A stretch of DNA of 64,000 bases. Source: Propionibacteriaceae bacterium. GTDB lineage: Bacteria > Actinomycetota > Actinomycetes > Propionibacteriales > Propionibacteriaceae. This document shows, in pieces, positions 1 through 6,969 of the stretch. The DNA is taken from contig JAISCA010000002.1 in assembly GCA_031265875.1 (NCBI GenBank), positions 124,001 through 188,000 on the forward strand. The letters are read 5' to 3'. Made by a program: the position numbers and the translations under genes. Under the pieces are notes generated by a model. It saw only the letters and a list, made by a program, of their open reading frames with translations. It was not told where the DNA came from and made no database searches. Each line of letters opens with the position of its first letter. The first letter of the stretch is position 1.

Positions 1-1075
1 CCCAGGCCAAAGCGGTTCGATTAGGCCAGATCGCAGCGGTCGCGGTGGCCAGGACGGCCAAGGGCAGCGCGGTCGGCGCGATGGCGGCCAAGGCTCCGAA
101 TAAGACCAGGCCCGGTCCGTCACCAGACCGGGCCTGGTCCCGGCCGCCCAACCAAGCCCGCCAGGCGGCTAGGGCGGCCCGCCGTAGATCGGGTCGACCC
201 AGACCGGCGCGCAGGGCCAGGTATCCGTCCAGGTCGAAACAGGGCAGCAGATTGAACAGGATCGTGGCCAGGTTGAGGCCGATCCAAAGACGAGCGGTGG
301 GAGCCGCCACGGGGTGGCCCGACCAAACCAATAGGACGGCTGCGAGGCCGATCTGGCATTGCCAGGCCAGGCCGGCCAAGGCGACCTCGATCTGCCCGCG
401 GCGGTCCAGCCGGGTGGCGTCAGCGATGTCGCAGTAGAAAGCCGGCCATCCGTGGACCAGAGTCAGGCCGATGGCGCGCGGATGGCCCCCGGCGGCGGTC
501 AAGACGACGCCATGGGCCAACTCGTGGACGGCCGAGACGCCGACCAAGGCGGCCACCACGATCAGCAGCGGGCCGAGGCTAAGGGCCGGGCCGAGGCCGG
601 GCCCGGTCAGCCAGGCCAGCGTCTGGGCCGCCAGCCCGATCAGGCTGAGGACCAACCCCAGCCAGCCCCGGGCCAGCCCGGCCCAGGGCCGGCCGGCCCG
701 ACAGATCTTGTCCGGGCGCAGTGCGAGCGGGCCAGGCGTCCGCGACCGGCCCCCCGCAGGGGGCGCGGCCACGGGCGCTGGGACTGAGACCGGACGGACC
801 AGTCCGGCTGCGACCAAGGCCTTGAGGGCTGCCTCGATGGCCGCCTCGTCCCACCCTCGGCTGGGTAAATGGGCCGCCAGATCGGTCGGGCTGACCGACT
901 CAGGAGAGATGGCGACGGCCTCCAGCACCAAGCCGATGTCGAAGCCGAGTTGGAAGACCCGCCGCTGTCCCAGACGGGCCAAGGGCTGGCCGCTGCCCTG
1001 TTGGCGGGCGAATTGAACTTCGGGGGCCAGACCATAACGCGGCTGGTCGACCGGCCGCACGGGTGTCACAGTCAC
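1..1075 (-). CDS. PqqD-like / M50 intramembrane zinc metalloprotease, partial (runs off left edge)
   Basis: At least 358 residues are visible; the C-terminus lies outside the window. The start is GTG 1075, preceded by AGGAGGAG; GTG 1069 is an alternative. No Met codon occurs in the visible protein. Residues about 35-95 look like a PqqD-type winged-helix domain (FQLGFDIG, then two helices and a GLVRP end), the fold that binds leader peptides in RiPP systems. A membrane region follows, containing HELAHG, the zinc-binding HExxH of site-2-type proteases. Further on come hydrophobic segments and NLLPCFDLDG, which fits the second M50 motif (NxxPxxxxDG). It lies 94 bp downstream of a tiny hydrophobic peptide gene on the same strand, so I infer that it matures or exports that peptide. 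The family call is firm; the substrate is inferred. Confidence 0.82.
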   Translation of the reverse strand, partial: MTVTPVRPVDQPRYGLAPEVQFARQQGSGQPLARLGQRRVFQLGFDIGLVLEAVAISPESVSPTDLAAHLPSRGWDEAAIEAALKALVAAGLVRPVSVPAPVAAPPAGGRSRTPGPLALRPDKICRAGRPWAGLARGWLGLVLSLIGLAAQTLAWLTGPGLGPALSLGPLLIVVAALVGVSAVHELAHGVVLTAAGGHPRAIGLTLVHGWPAFYCDIADATRLDRRGQIEVALAGLAWQCQIGLAAVLLVWSGHPVAAPTARLWIGLNLATILFNLLPCFDLDGYLALRAGLGRPDLRRAALAAWRAWLGGRDQARSGDGPGLVLFGALAAIAPTALPLAVLATATAAIWPNRTALAW

Positions 1076-1105
1076 GACTCCTCCTGACTGATGTGACGGA
1101 GGCGC

Positions 1106-1142
1106 CGCCGTCGGGTGTGGCTCGGGCCCACACCCGACGGCG
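1106..1142 (-). terminator. Perfect 15-bp hairpin between the peptide gene and the protease gene
   Basis: Arms 1106-1120 and 1128-1142 are exact reverse complements with a 7-nt loop. No T-run follows on the minus strand, so it looks like an attenuator or mRNA-stabilising hairpin rather than a full terminator. Hairpins in this position commonly make a short precursor gene more abundant than its processing gene. Confidence 0.75.
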
Positions 1143-1169
1143 ACCGACTTGCTCTGTACCCTCGTCTCG

Positions 1170-1265
1170 TCAGAGCAAGAGGAGCAAAGCCAAGAACCAA
1201 GCTATGGGAGCTTCGGTGGAGTCGAATTCGGTGATGGTCAGATCGAGATCGGTTTCAGTTGACAT
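1170..1265 (-). CDS. 31-residue putative RiPP precursor peptide
   Basis: A tiny gene with ATG 1265, stop at 1170-1172 and a GAAGGA ribosome site 9 nt upstream. The product has an acidic, non-hydrophobic first part (residues 1-18, with six Asp/Glu residues), the tripeptide EAP at 18-20, and an almost wholly hydrophobic tail (IAWFLALLLLL, residues 21-31). This leader-plus-core layout, the PqqD/M50 protease downstream and the intervening hairpin suggest a ribosomally made, processed peptide. Acidic leaders ending near EAP and M50-type proteases are recalled from daptide systems, but those cores end in Thr and need an aminotransferase and methyltransferase, which are not visible here. A plain small membrane peptide is the main alternative. 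Confidence 0.55.
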   Translation of the reverse strand: MSTETDLDLTITEFDSTEAPIAWFLALLLLL

Positions 1266-1306
1266 GGCGGGGTTTCCTTCTTCATTCCTATTGGACTGTA
1301 AAATTG

Positions 1307-1741
1307 TCAAGCGGCGTGGGCTTGAGGTCTCGTCCGGGCGGTCGAACCGGCGCAGCTCCAGCTCCGGCTCTGGCGCCACTCCGCGAGGACGTGGCGCTGG
1401 TGCTGGATCTCCGTGATCCGATCGGCCAAGGCTTGGTCGAGTTGGATCACGATGAGTTCGGCTTGATCGCCCTCAGGGTCGATCAAGACTTCGGCCACTT
1501 GTTCCAAGCTCAGCCCCAACTGGGTCAGAGACTTGACACGCATCAGGAGCAAGACGTGCTCGGGCCGGTAGGCCCGGTAACCAGACGACGTGCGCTCGGG
1601 CTCCGGTAGCAGTCCGATGTCGTGGTAATGCCGCATGGCCCGGATGGTGATCCCGGCTAGATCGGCCACCTGCTGGCTGCTGAACCCGAGCGGGGCCGGC
1701 CGTCCACCGGTCGGGTCCGAGGTGGTCTTGGTCCTGCGCAT
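1307..1741 (-). CDS. MerR-family transcriptional regulator (short form)
   Basis: 144 residues. The winged HTH is at about residues 20-90 (FSSQQVADLAGITIRAMRHY, then the GYRAYRPEHV wing), followed by a short coiled-coil dimerisation helix. The tail after residue about 120 is unusual (Ser/Arg/Ala-rich) and holds no recognisable ligand domain. It sits 41 bp upstream of the small peptide gene and 81 bp downstream of a second, longer MerR gene, so the four genes may form one operon. There is no clear ribosome site before ATG 1741, so the mRNA may be leaderless. A TGACGTAACGTCA palindrome plus TTGACC lies 18-37 bp upstream and may be its operator. Confidence 0.85.
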   Translation of the reverse strand: MRRTKTTSDPTGGRPAPLGFSSQQVADLAGITIRAMRHYHDIGLLPEPERTSSGYRAYRPEHVLLLMRVKSLTQLGLSLEQVAEVLIDPEGDQAELIVIQLDQALADRITEIQHQRHVLAEWRQSRSWSCAGSTARTRPQAHAA

Positions 1742-1758
1742 GACCCCAGCGAAAACTA

Positions 1759-1778
1759 TGACGTAACGTCAGGGTCAA
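1759..1778 (-). promoter_or_regulatory. MerR-type operator/promoter upstream of the short MerR gene
   Basis: A perfect 13-bp palindrome TGACGTAACGTCA (1759-1771) lies directly beside TTGACC (1773-1778 on the minus strand). MerR regulators usually bind dyads next to a -35 box. The same arrangement, at the same 37-bp distance from an ATG, recurs at 2937-2956. Confidence 0.6.
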
Positions 1779-1822
1779 GGGGTCGGACCAAATCTGTTGA
1801 TAAGGGTCGGCCCGGACCGGAC

Positions 1823-2596
1823 TCAGACTTGGAGGCGTTCCTTCAAAGTGGTCGAGATGCGCTCGAAGACTTGGCCCTGCAAGTCGGTCATATGCTCGTG
1901 CACCAGACTCTGCAGCACGTCCTTGATCGGAGCCCGGCTGGACCAGCCCTGGCCGGGGCTGATGTCGGAGGTTTGAAGCAGGGCTTGGCAGGCCGTGGCG
2001 TAGTCCTGGACCAATTGATCGATCTCCTCCGGCGGAGTCTGGGCGTCGATCGCGCGCAGGCGGGAGTCCAGCTCGATCATGCGCTGGGTCTCGGGGCTGG
2101 GGGCGAGGGCTTGGTCCATCATGGCCCGCAGCCGGTTGACGTCCTCGCTGTCACCTAGACCGGTCACCACATCGATGATGATCTTGGTCATCTCCTCGTC
2201 GTCGGTCGGGTCGACGTCGCGCATCACCAACAGCCGGGCGGCGAACTCCGGTAGGACGTCGATGGGCGCCCCGGTGCGCAGGATCTCGGCGATGGTCAGG
2301 CGTTGGGCTTCGATCTCGATCTGACGTTGGGCCAACTGTTGGTCCAACCGACGCAGCAGACCAGTCGACTCCGAACCGCCCGGATCGCGCATGATCTCGG
2401 CCACCTCTGACAACTGGAAGCCCAGATTCGTCAGGCGTTTGATCCGCAGCAGGTCCAAGACATTGGCCGGTGTGTAAACGCGATAATTGCCGCCGGTGCG
2501 GCTGGGCTTGGCCAGCAACCCGATGGCCTCGTAATGACGTAAGGCGCGGACGGTGACTCCGACCAGGTCGGCGATCTGCTTACTGCTGAACTCCAT
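1823..2596 (-). CDS. MerR-family transcriptional regulator (long form)
   Basis: 257 residues, with AGGAGG 6 nt before ATG 2596. The N-terminal winged HTH (FSSKQIADLVGVTVRALRHY, wing NYRVYTPANV) occupies residues 3-75, followed by a coiled coil to about 110. The roughly 145-residue C-terminal part is helical and acidic, resembling the TipA/ligand-type extensions of MerR proteins, but I cannot name a ligand. Its HTH is clearly a paralogue of the neighbouring short regulator. It is probably the sensory regulator of the peptide/protease genes downstream, which is inferred only from position. Confidence 0.85.
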   Translation of the reverse strand: MEFSSKQIADLVGVTVRALRHYEAIGLLAKPSRTGGNYRVYTPANVLDLLRIKRLTNLGFQLSEVAEIMRDPGGSESTGLLRRLDQQLAQRQIEIEAQRLTIAEILRTGAPIDVLPEFAARLLVMRDVDPTDDEEMTKIIIDVVTGLGDSEDVNRLRAMMDQALAPSPETQRMIELDSRLRAIDAQTPPEEIDQLVQDYATACQALLQTSDISPGQGWSSRAPIKDVLQSLVHEHMTDLQGQVFERISTTLKERLQV

Positions 2597-2936
2597 CGCT
2601 CGCCTCCTGACCGTTGGACGGCCTCAGCGGCAGTCTACAAGGCGATTCTGGGGTCGAAGCCGGGGATTCGTCCTAGGACTTGGAATCGGCCCGGACCGAT
2701 CGCAGCTGGCCGGTCCGGGCCGGATGGTCAGCTCCGAGGCCGTCGGCTGAGGCTCGGCCAGACCCATGGGGGGGTGGTGCGGACGATCACCGGACGCCGC
2801 CGCTGGCTCCACCGGCCGGTCGAGAGCGGTTCCGGACCAGGGGCCGGAGGTCGACAACCCCGCAGTGTCAGACCACCGAGGCCGGAAACTAGACTGGCGT
2901 TGGCGCTCGTCCGCACCATGGCATCAGCCAAGACCG

Positions 2937-2956
2937 TGACGTAGGGTCAGGGTCAA
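2937..2956 (-). promoter_or_regulatory. Second copy of the MerR-type operator
   Basis: TGACGTAGGGTCA (2937-2949) followed by the TTGACC complement (2951-2956) matches 1759-1778 in order and spacing, with two changes in the palindrome half. It points toward the MerR genes on the minus strand. Confidence 0.5.
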
Positions 2957-3034
2957 TAACCGGCGACGGCGTGTCTGGCGTCGTCGTCCGGCCTCGGTCG
3001 CCGGGGTCGGCACGGCCGGTCGGTGGCACAGTAC

Positions 3035-3046
3035 TATTGGCCAATA
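3035..3046 (+). promoter_or_regulatory. Palindromic operator TATTGGCCAATA before gntR
   Basis: A perfect 12-bp palindrome ends 22 bp before ATG 3069. Its position suggests autoregulation by the GntR protein encoded directly downstream. Confidence 0.5.
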
Positions 3047-3068
3047 ACTGGCTCCGAAGAGGAAGACG

Positions 3069-3758
3069 ATGACTCACGTCCCTGCGACTTTGCCTCAGCG
3101 CCGCTTGACGCTGAAACAAGAGGCCGCCAACTACATCCGGGACCTGATCTTCTCCGGCCAGCTTAGGCCGGGGCAGAAACTGGACCAAGACGCCTTGGCC
3201 GACACCCTGGGGTTGAGCCGCCTGCCGGTGCGGGAGGCCTTGATCATGCTGGAGGCCGAGGGCATGGTCAACAACGTGGCCCGCCGGGGCGCCTTCGTGG
3301 GCGAGATCGAGTCGGACGACATCGTGGACCACTTCCACATGTACGGGGTGCTGTCTGGCATCGCCGCCCAGCGGGTGGCCCAGGACCCTCCAGCGGAGTT
3401 GCTGGAGGAGTTGAGGACGCTGTCCCAGCGCATGCGGGCGGCCACCGAGTCCTCCGAGCACGATCAACTCAACTATCTCTTCCATCGCACCATCAACCGG
3501 GCCGGCGGCTCGCGCCGTCTGAAATCGGTCCTGCGCATCCTGTCCGACAATATGCCGACCCACTTCTTCGACATCAACGCCGAGTGGCAGTTCCGGGGGC
3601 AAGCCTTCGACGAGCACGACTCCATCGTGGAGGCCATCGCGGCCGGCGATGGAGCGGCCGCGGCCGCCGCCTTGGCCAGTCACTTCGCCCACGTCGGCGA
3701 GCAGGCCGTCTGCACCTTGCGCAACGTCGGCTTCTGGGACCGCCCGGCCGAGTCCTGA
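3069..3758 (+). CDS. GntR-family regulator, FadR/FCD subfamily
   Basis: 229 residues. The N-terminal winged HTH (KQEAANYIRDLIFSGQLRPG, then LADTLGLSRLPVREAL) covers residues about 15-75. A helical FCD ligand domain fills the rest, with Asp/His positions typical of metal- and carboxylate-binding FCD proteins (LNYLFHRTINRAG, EHDSIVEAI, the last His near LASHFAHVGEQ). GAGGAAG precedes ATG 3069. It is the first plus-strand gene before the catabolic cluster that begins at 4285 and is the obvious candidate regulator, sensing an organic acid or its CoA ester. Confidence 0.88.
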   Translation: MTHVPATLPQRRLTLKQEAANYIRDLIFSGQLRPGQKLDQDALADTLGLSRLPVREALIMLEAEGMVNNVARRGAFVGEIESDDIVDHFHMYGVLSGIAAQRVAQDPPAELLEELRTLSQRMRAATESSEHDQLNYLFHRTINRAGGSRRLKSVLRILSDNMPTHFFDINAEWQFRGQAFDEHDSIVEAIAAGDGAAAAAALASHFAHVGEQAVCTLRNVGFWDRPAES

Positions 3759-4072
3759 ACCTCCCATCGACGCCACGGTCGGCGGGGCCGTGGCCCAGCG
3801 ACAGCGGCTCACCGATCTTCTTCGCGAGTCCTGAGCCTCCCGCCGCCGTCGTCGGGGCCGTGAGCGTTCACTTCCCGGCCGCCCTAGGGCGACCGGCCCG
3901 TAAATTGTCTGCCGTAGCTCCCTGCGGGGTCGAGACGGGTGGTTCGTTGGGCCGGGAGAGTCGGGTTCGGCGTCCCTAACGTGGCTTGGGTCGGGTCCGG
4001 CCGGGCCCAGTTGTCGTAACCATCCTCTCGTGCCCGTCTGCCCGCCTGAGCCGGGTGGTGGAGGTGGTTGAC

Positions 4073-4206
4073 GGGGTCGTAAGTGCTCGGTCGCGTACGC
4101 CGCCGTCACCGGTTGAGCACCTACGTCATCCGACACGCCGTAGCGGAGGGTCGTAAGTGCTCAGTCGCGGTTGACCTGGTCGAGCTGGCGCTTACGCCGG
4201 CGGGAG
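4073..4206 (+). repeat. 134-bp direct repeat, copy 1 (left flank of catabolic cluster)
   Basis: Matches 19146-19279 with two substitutions. It contains the unit CGTAAGTGCTC in both orientations (direct at 4078 and 4152, inverted at about 4115-4125), so it can also fold into hairpins. The 13 bases CTGCCCGCCTGAG at 4038-4050 also occur at the 3' end of the hydrolase gene beside copy 2. Confidence 0.9.
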
Positions 4207-4217
4207 AGGGCGGAGGG

Positions 4218-4247
4218 TTGACACTTCTGTTCTGGCCCTACTAACAT
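4218..4247 (+). promoter_or_regulatory. Sigma70-like promoter of the catabolic operon
   Basis: TTGACA (4218-4223), an 18-bp spacer, then TAACAT (4242-4247), in an AT-rich patch that stands out from its surroundings. It lies 38 bp before ATG 4285. Confidence 0.65.
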
Positions 4248-4284
4248 CAATTATCATAAATCAAATCCACGGACGAAGGTGACC

Positions 4285-4734
4285 ATGGACCAGTCCAACC
4301 CCACCCCGGCGGTGGGCGACCACTACTCATCCCAGCCGATCATGATGACGCGCGAGCGGATGCGCTGGTACTGCGACGCTTTGGAGACGGCGGCCTCGCC
4401 CAGCGGCGAGTTCATCGTGGCCGATCCGACCATCCACTCCGACGACGCCTACGCCTGGGCCCAGGGCCTGAGCGGCATCATCGCGGATGGCATGTTGTCG
4501 ACCAACTACATCTCCAGCCTGCTCTACCGCCACTTCGGCCTGCCTTACCTGGCCGGCGGCGAGTTGGTCACCAAGTACATCCGGCCGGTCTACGAGGACG
4601 AGATCGTCCAGGCCCACGGCCAGGTCGTGGCCGTGGCGGCGGGCCGGGTCGAGCTCAAGGTCTGGGCCGACCTGCCCCAGGGCCAACCCGTCACCGTGGG
4701 AACCGCCTCCGTGCCGCTAGAAGGGGGTCTGTGA
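4285..4734 (+). CDS. Hotdog-fold protein (MaoC-like), first gene of catabolic operon
   Basis: 149 residues from ATG 4285; a GTG two codons upstream would overlap the GAAGG ribosome site. The sequence looks like a hotdog domain: a central helix region (DDAYAWAQGLSGIIADGML) and a beta-rich C-terminal half (GGELVTKYIRPVYEDEIVQAHGQVV). The DxxPxxH catalytic motif of active MaoC hydratases is not visible. It may be a non-catalytic partner of the next gene (4734), with which it overlaps by one base, as in two-subunit hydratases. The role is inferred from position in a CoA-ester pathway. Confidence 0.75.
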   Translation: MDQSNPTPAVGDHYSSQPIMMTRERMRWYCDALETAASPSGEFIVADPTIHSDDAYAWAQGLSGIIADGMLSTNYISSLLYRHFGLPYLAGGELVTKYIRPVYEDEIVQAHGQVVAVAAGRVELKVWADLPQGQPVTVGTASVPLEGGL

Positions 4735-5207
4735 TGTCGACCGGACGATATGTCAGCGATCTGGAGGTGGGCGACATCCTCGCTCCCGTGACCTACGTCA
4801 TGTCCCCCTTCATCGTGCGCGAGTACTGCCACGGCGTCGATGAGATCGCCGAGGAGTTCCATCGCCCGGCGCCAGGTTTCCCCGGCCAATTGGCGCCGCC
4901 GACGCTGACCCACATCGACAAGATCCGGATCTACAAAGCCAACTGCCCCGACGGCCCCGGTCCGCACGCCCGCATCCACTACCAGTTCCACGCCCGCTGC
5001 CACCGCTTGGTGCCAGTCGGGGCCGAGTTGACCTGCTCCGGGCGAGTGGCCCGGCGCTACGAGAAGAAGGGCCGGGTCTACGTCGACACCGACATCGAAT
5101 TGCGGCTGACCGCCACCGACGAACTGCTGATCAGCTACCAAGACACCGTCATCCTGGGCTACAGCCCCGGCTCCGAGCCGCTGCGGGCGGAGGCGCCGGC
5201 GGCATGA
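4734..5207 (+). CDS. Hotdog-fold protein (MaoC/FAS1-like)
   Basis: 157 residues; ATG 4734 overlaps the previous stop by one base. The N-terminus (YVSDLEVGDILAPVTYVMSP) and the later LAPPTLTHIDKIR resemble MaoC-like dehydratases in which LAPPT leads into the substrate tunnel. Again no DxxPxxH pair is seen. With the 4285 product it may form a heteromeric enoyl-CoA hydratase or thioesterase. Its stop overlaps the CoA-transferase start (ATGA), indicating translational coupling. Confidence 0.72.
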   Translation: MSTGRYVSDLEVGDILAPVTYVMSPFIVREYCHGVDEIAEEFHRPAPGFPGQLAPPTLTHIDKIRIYKANCPDGPGPHARIHYQFHARCHRLVPVGAELTCSGRVARRYEKKGRVYVDTDIELRLTATDELLISYQDTVILGYSPGSEPLRAEAPAA

Positions 5208-6454
5208 GCGGAGGTCAGCCGAGGCGGCTGCTGGACGGCGTCAAGGTGATCGACTTCACCCACATCTTCGCCGGACCGTTGGCCACCCAGGCCCTGGGCG
5301 ACATGGGGGCCGACGTCATCAAGATCGAACGCCTGGGTTCGGGCGACGCCGCTCGGACTTACGGCCAAGGCGTCGACGACGACGATATGGGCGGATCGTT
5401 CCTGGCCCTCAACCGCAACAAGCGTAGCGTCGAGGTCGACCTCAAGCAGGCGGCCGGGATCGAGCTGGTGCGCCGGCTGATCCTGAGCGCCGACGTGGTG
5501 GTGCAGAACTTCCGCCTCGGCACCTTGGCCAAATGGGGGCTGGACTACGACCAGATGTCGGCCGTCAAGCCCGAACTGATCTACTGCTCCATGACCGGTT
5601 TCGGCCACGTCGGGTCGATGGCCACCAAGGCCGCCAACGACCTGGCCGTCCAGGCCTACAGCTCCCTGCTCAGCTTCACCGGCGAGCCGGGTGGCGGGCC
5701 GGTCCGCTGCGGCACCGCCATCGCCGACTTCTCGGCCGGCTTGTACGCCACCATCGGCATCCTGGGGGCGCTGATCCAGCGCCAGCGCAGCGGCCAGGGC
5801 CAGCACGTCCACACCTCGATGCTGGAGTCCCAGGTCTCGATCATGAACTACTTCTTCGCCGACTACTGGCTCAAGGGCATCGTGCCCAAGCCGCTGGGCA
5901 CGGCCAACCGGCTCGGCATCCCCAACCAAGCCTTCCCCACCCGGGACGGCTGGGTTGTGATCTCGAACGCCAACGAGTCGATGTGGCGGCGTTGCTGCGT
6001 CGGCCTCGGCATCCCCGAGGTGGGCGACGATCCCCGTTTCGAGTCCTTGGCCCGGCGCTACGAGAACGCCGAAGCCCTGATCGCCACCGTCACGGCCGCC
6101 ACCTCCGCCCAGACGACGGCCGAATGCCTGGCTGGGTTGGAGGCCGAAGGCGTCTCCTGCGCGCCCGTCAACAGCTTGGACCAAGTCGCTGGCGACCCTC
6201 AGCTGGAGGCCGTGGGGGCCTTCATCGAGGTGCCCCGGGGCGACGGCGGCCAGGCCCGTGTGGTGGCCACGCCGGTGCACTACTCGGCCAGTCCCTTGGA
6301 CGTCCGCCTCGGCGTGCCGACCCTGGGCCAACACACCGGCGAGGTCCTGCGCCAACTCGGCCTGACCGATCAGGAGCTAGCTGACTTGGTCGCGGCCGGC
6401 GCCATCGGACCGGTCGAACCCGCGCCCGCGGCCGGGGAGCGGGTGCGGCCATGA
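5204..6454 (+). CDS. Class III CoA-transferase (CaiB/BaiF family)
   Basis: 416 residues, the usual family length. Typical features are the N-terminal VKVIDFTHIFAGPLATQALGD, DVIKIERLG near residue 37, and Asp175 in TAIADFSAGL, which aligns with the aspartate that forms the acyl-enzyme anhydride in formyl-CoA transferase. The enzyme moves CoA from a donor ester to a free carboxylate, so it is probably the activation step for the substrate of this operon. No acyl-CoA ligase is present in the cluster, which supports that role. The acid itself cannot be read from the sequence. Confidence 0.9.
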   Translation: MSGGQPRRLLDGVKVIDFTHIFAGPLATQALGDMGADVIKIERLGSGDAARTYGQGVDDDDMGGSFLALNRNKRSVEVDLKQAAGIELVRRLILSADVVVQNFRLGTLAKWGLDYDQMSAVKPELIYCSMTGFGHVGSMATKAANDLAVQAYSSLLSFTGEPGGGPVRCGTAIADFSAGLYATIGILGALIQRQRSGQGQHVHTSMLESQVSIMNYFFADYWLKGIVPKPLGTANRLGIPNQAFPTRDGWVVISNANESMWRRCCVGLGIPEVGDDPRFESLARRYENAEALIATVTAATSAQTTAECLAGLEAEGVSCAPVNSLDQVAGDPQLEAVGAFIEVPRGDGGQARVVATPVHYSASPLDVRLGVPTLGQHTGEVLRQLGLTDQELADLVAAGAIGPVEPAPAAGERVRP

Positions 6455-6969
6455 CCACCATGTACTTCGAGGACCTGGTCGAGGGCCAGCGTTGGATCAG
6501 CCAGGGCCGGACCGTGACCGAGACCGACGTGGTCAACTTCTCCGGCCTGTCGGGCGACTTCAACCCGATCCACCTGGACCGCGAGTCGACCAAGGAGGGC
6601 ATGTTCGGCCAGCGGGTCGCCCACGGCATCTTGGGCATCGCCATGGCGACCGGTTTCTTGGACTCGCTGGGGCTGTTCAAGACCTCGATGGGGGCCATGC
6701 TGGAGATCGAGCGCTGGCGCTTCCGCAAGCCCATCTTCATCGACGACACCATCCACTTGGAACTCACCATCGCCTCCAAGCGTCTCACCAGCAAGGGCAC
6801 CAACGGCGTCGTCCGGCGCCAGCTGGCCTTGGTCAACCAGGACGGCGTGGTGGTCCAAGAGGGCATCATCACCGTCATCGTGCTGTGCCGCTCCGCCGCC
6901 CCGGCCGGGGCCGACCCGGACGCCACCGACCCGGCTCTGACCGGGCCGCCCGAGGCGGTCAGACCATGA
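6451..6969 (+). CDS. MaoC-family (R)-specific enoyl-CoA hydratase
   Basis: 172 residues. It carries the full catalytic motif DFNPIHLD with Asp36 and His41, as in PhaJ-type R-hydratases, which add water to trans-2-enoyl-CoA to give the R-3-hydroxyacyl-CoA. It overlaps both neighbours (ATGA), so it is coupled to the CoA-transferase upstream and the SDR downstream. Residues after about 155 are a Pro/Asp-rich tail without structure. Substrate chain is unknown. Confidence 0.88.
   Translation: MTTMYFEDLVEGQRWISQGRTVTETDVVNFSGLSGDFNPIHLDRESTKEGMFGQRVAHGILGIAMATGFLDSLGLFKTSMGAMLEIERWRFRKPIFIDDTIHLELTIASKRLTSKGTNGVVRRQLALVNQDGVVVQEGIITVIVLCRSAAPAGADPDATDPALTGPPEAVRP

Larger units (their letters stand above)
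2597..3068. other. Intergenic region: second MerR-type operator and gntR operator
   Basis: This 472-bp gap holds no convincing gene. It contains a near copy of the MerR operator at 2937-2956, with an ATG at 2919 spaced exactly as for the gene at 1741. That ATG opens a 63-codon frame (to 2728) rich in Pro/Arg with no HTH, so it is more likely a decayed remnant than a gene. Confidence 0.5.
3759..4284. other. Intergenic region with gntR terminator-like hairpin, local duplication, repeat copy and operon promoter
   Basis: No gene is evident. The gntR stop region (3750-3792) is partly duplicated at 3826-3862 (GAGTCCTGA...CGGGGCCGTG). The first copy holds a 7-bp-stem hairpin, 3772-3778/3788-3794. 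A 134-bp repeat (4073-4206) and a sigma70-like promoter follow. Confidence 0.6.

Noticed and set aside
1170..1379. A 69-residue version of the small peptide starting upstream at 1379
   Set aside because: The extra part lies inside the short MerR gene, while GAAGGA sits at the right distance before ATG 1265, so the 31-residue form is preferred.
2889..4136. A 415-codon minus-strand frame opposite the gntR gene
   Set aside because: Composition is Gly/Arg/Pro/Val-rich with no recognisable domain, and it is the mirror of a clear GntR gene. Long antisense frames are expected at this GC content.
5159..6355. A 398-codon minus-strand frame opposite the CoA-transferase
   Set aside because: It mirrors the well-supported CaiB/BaiF gene and has no ribosome site or domain.
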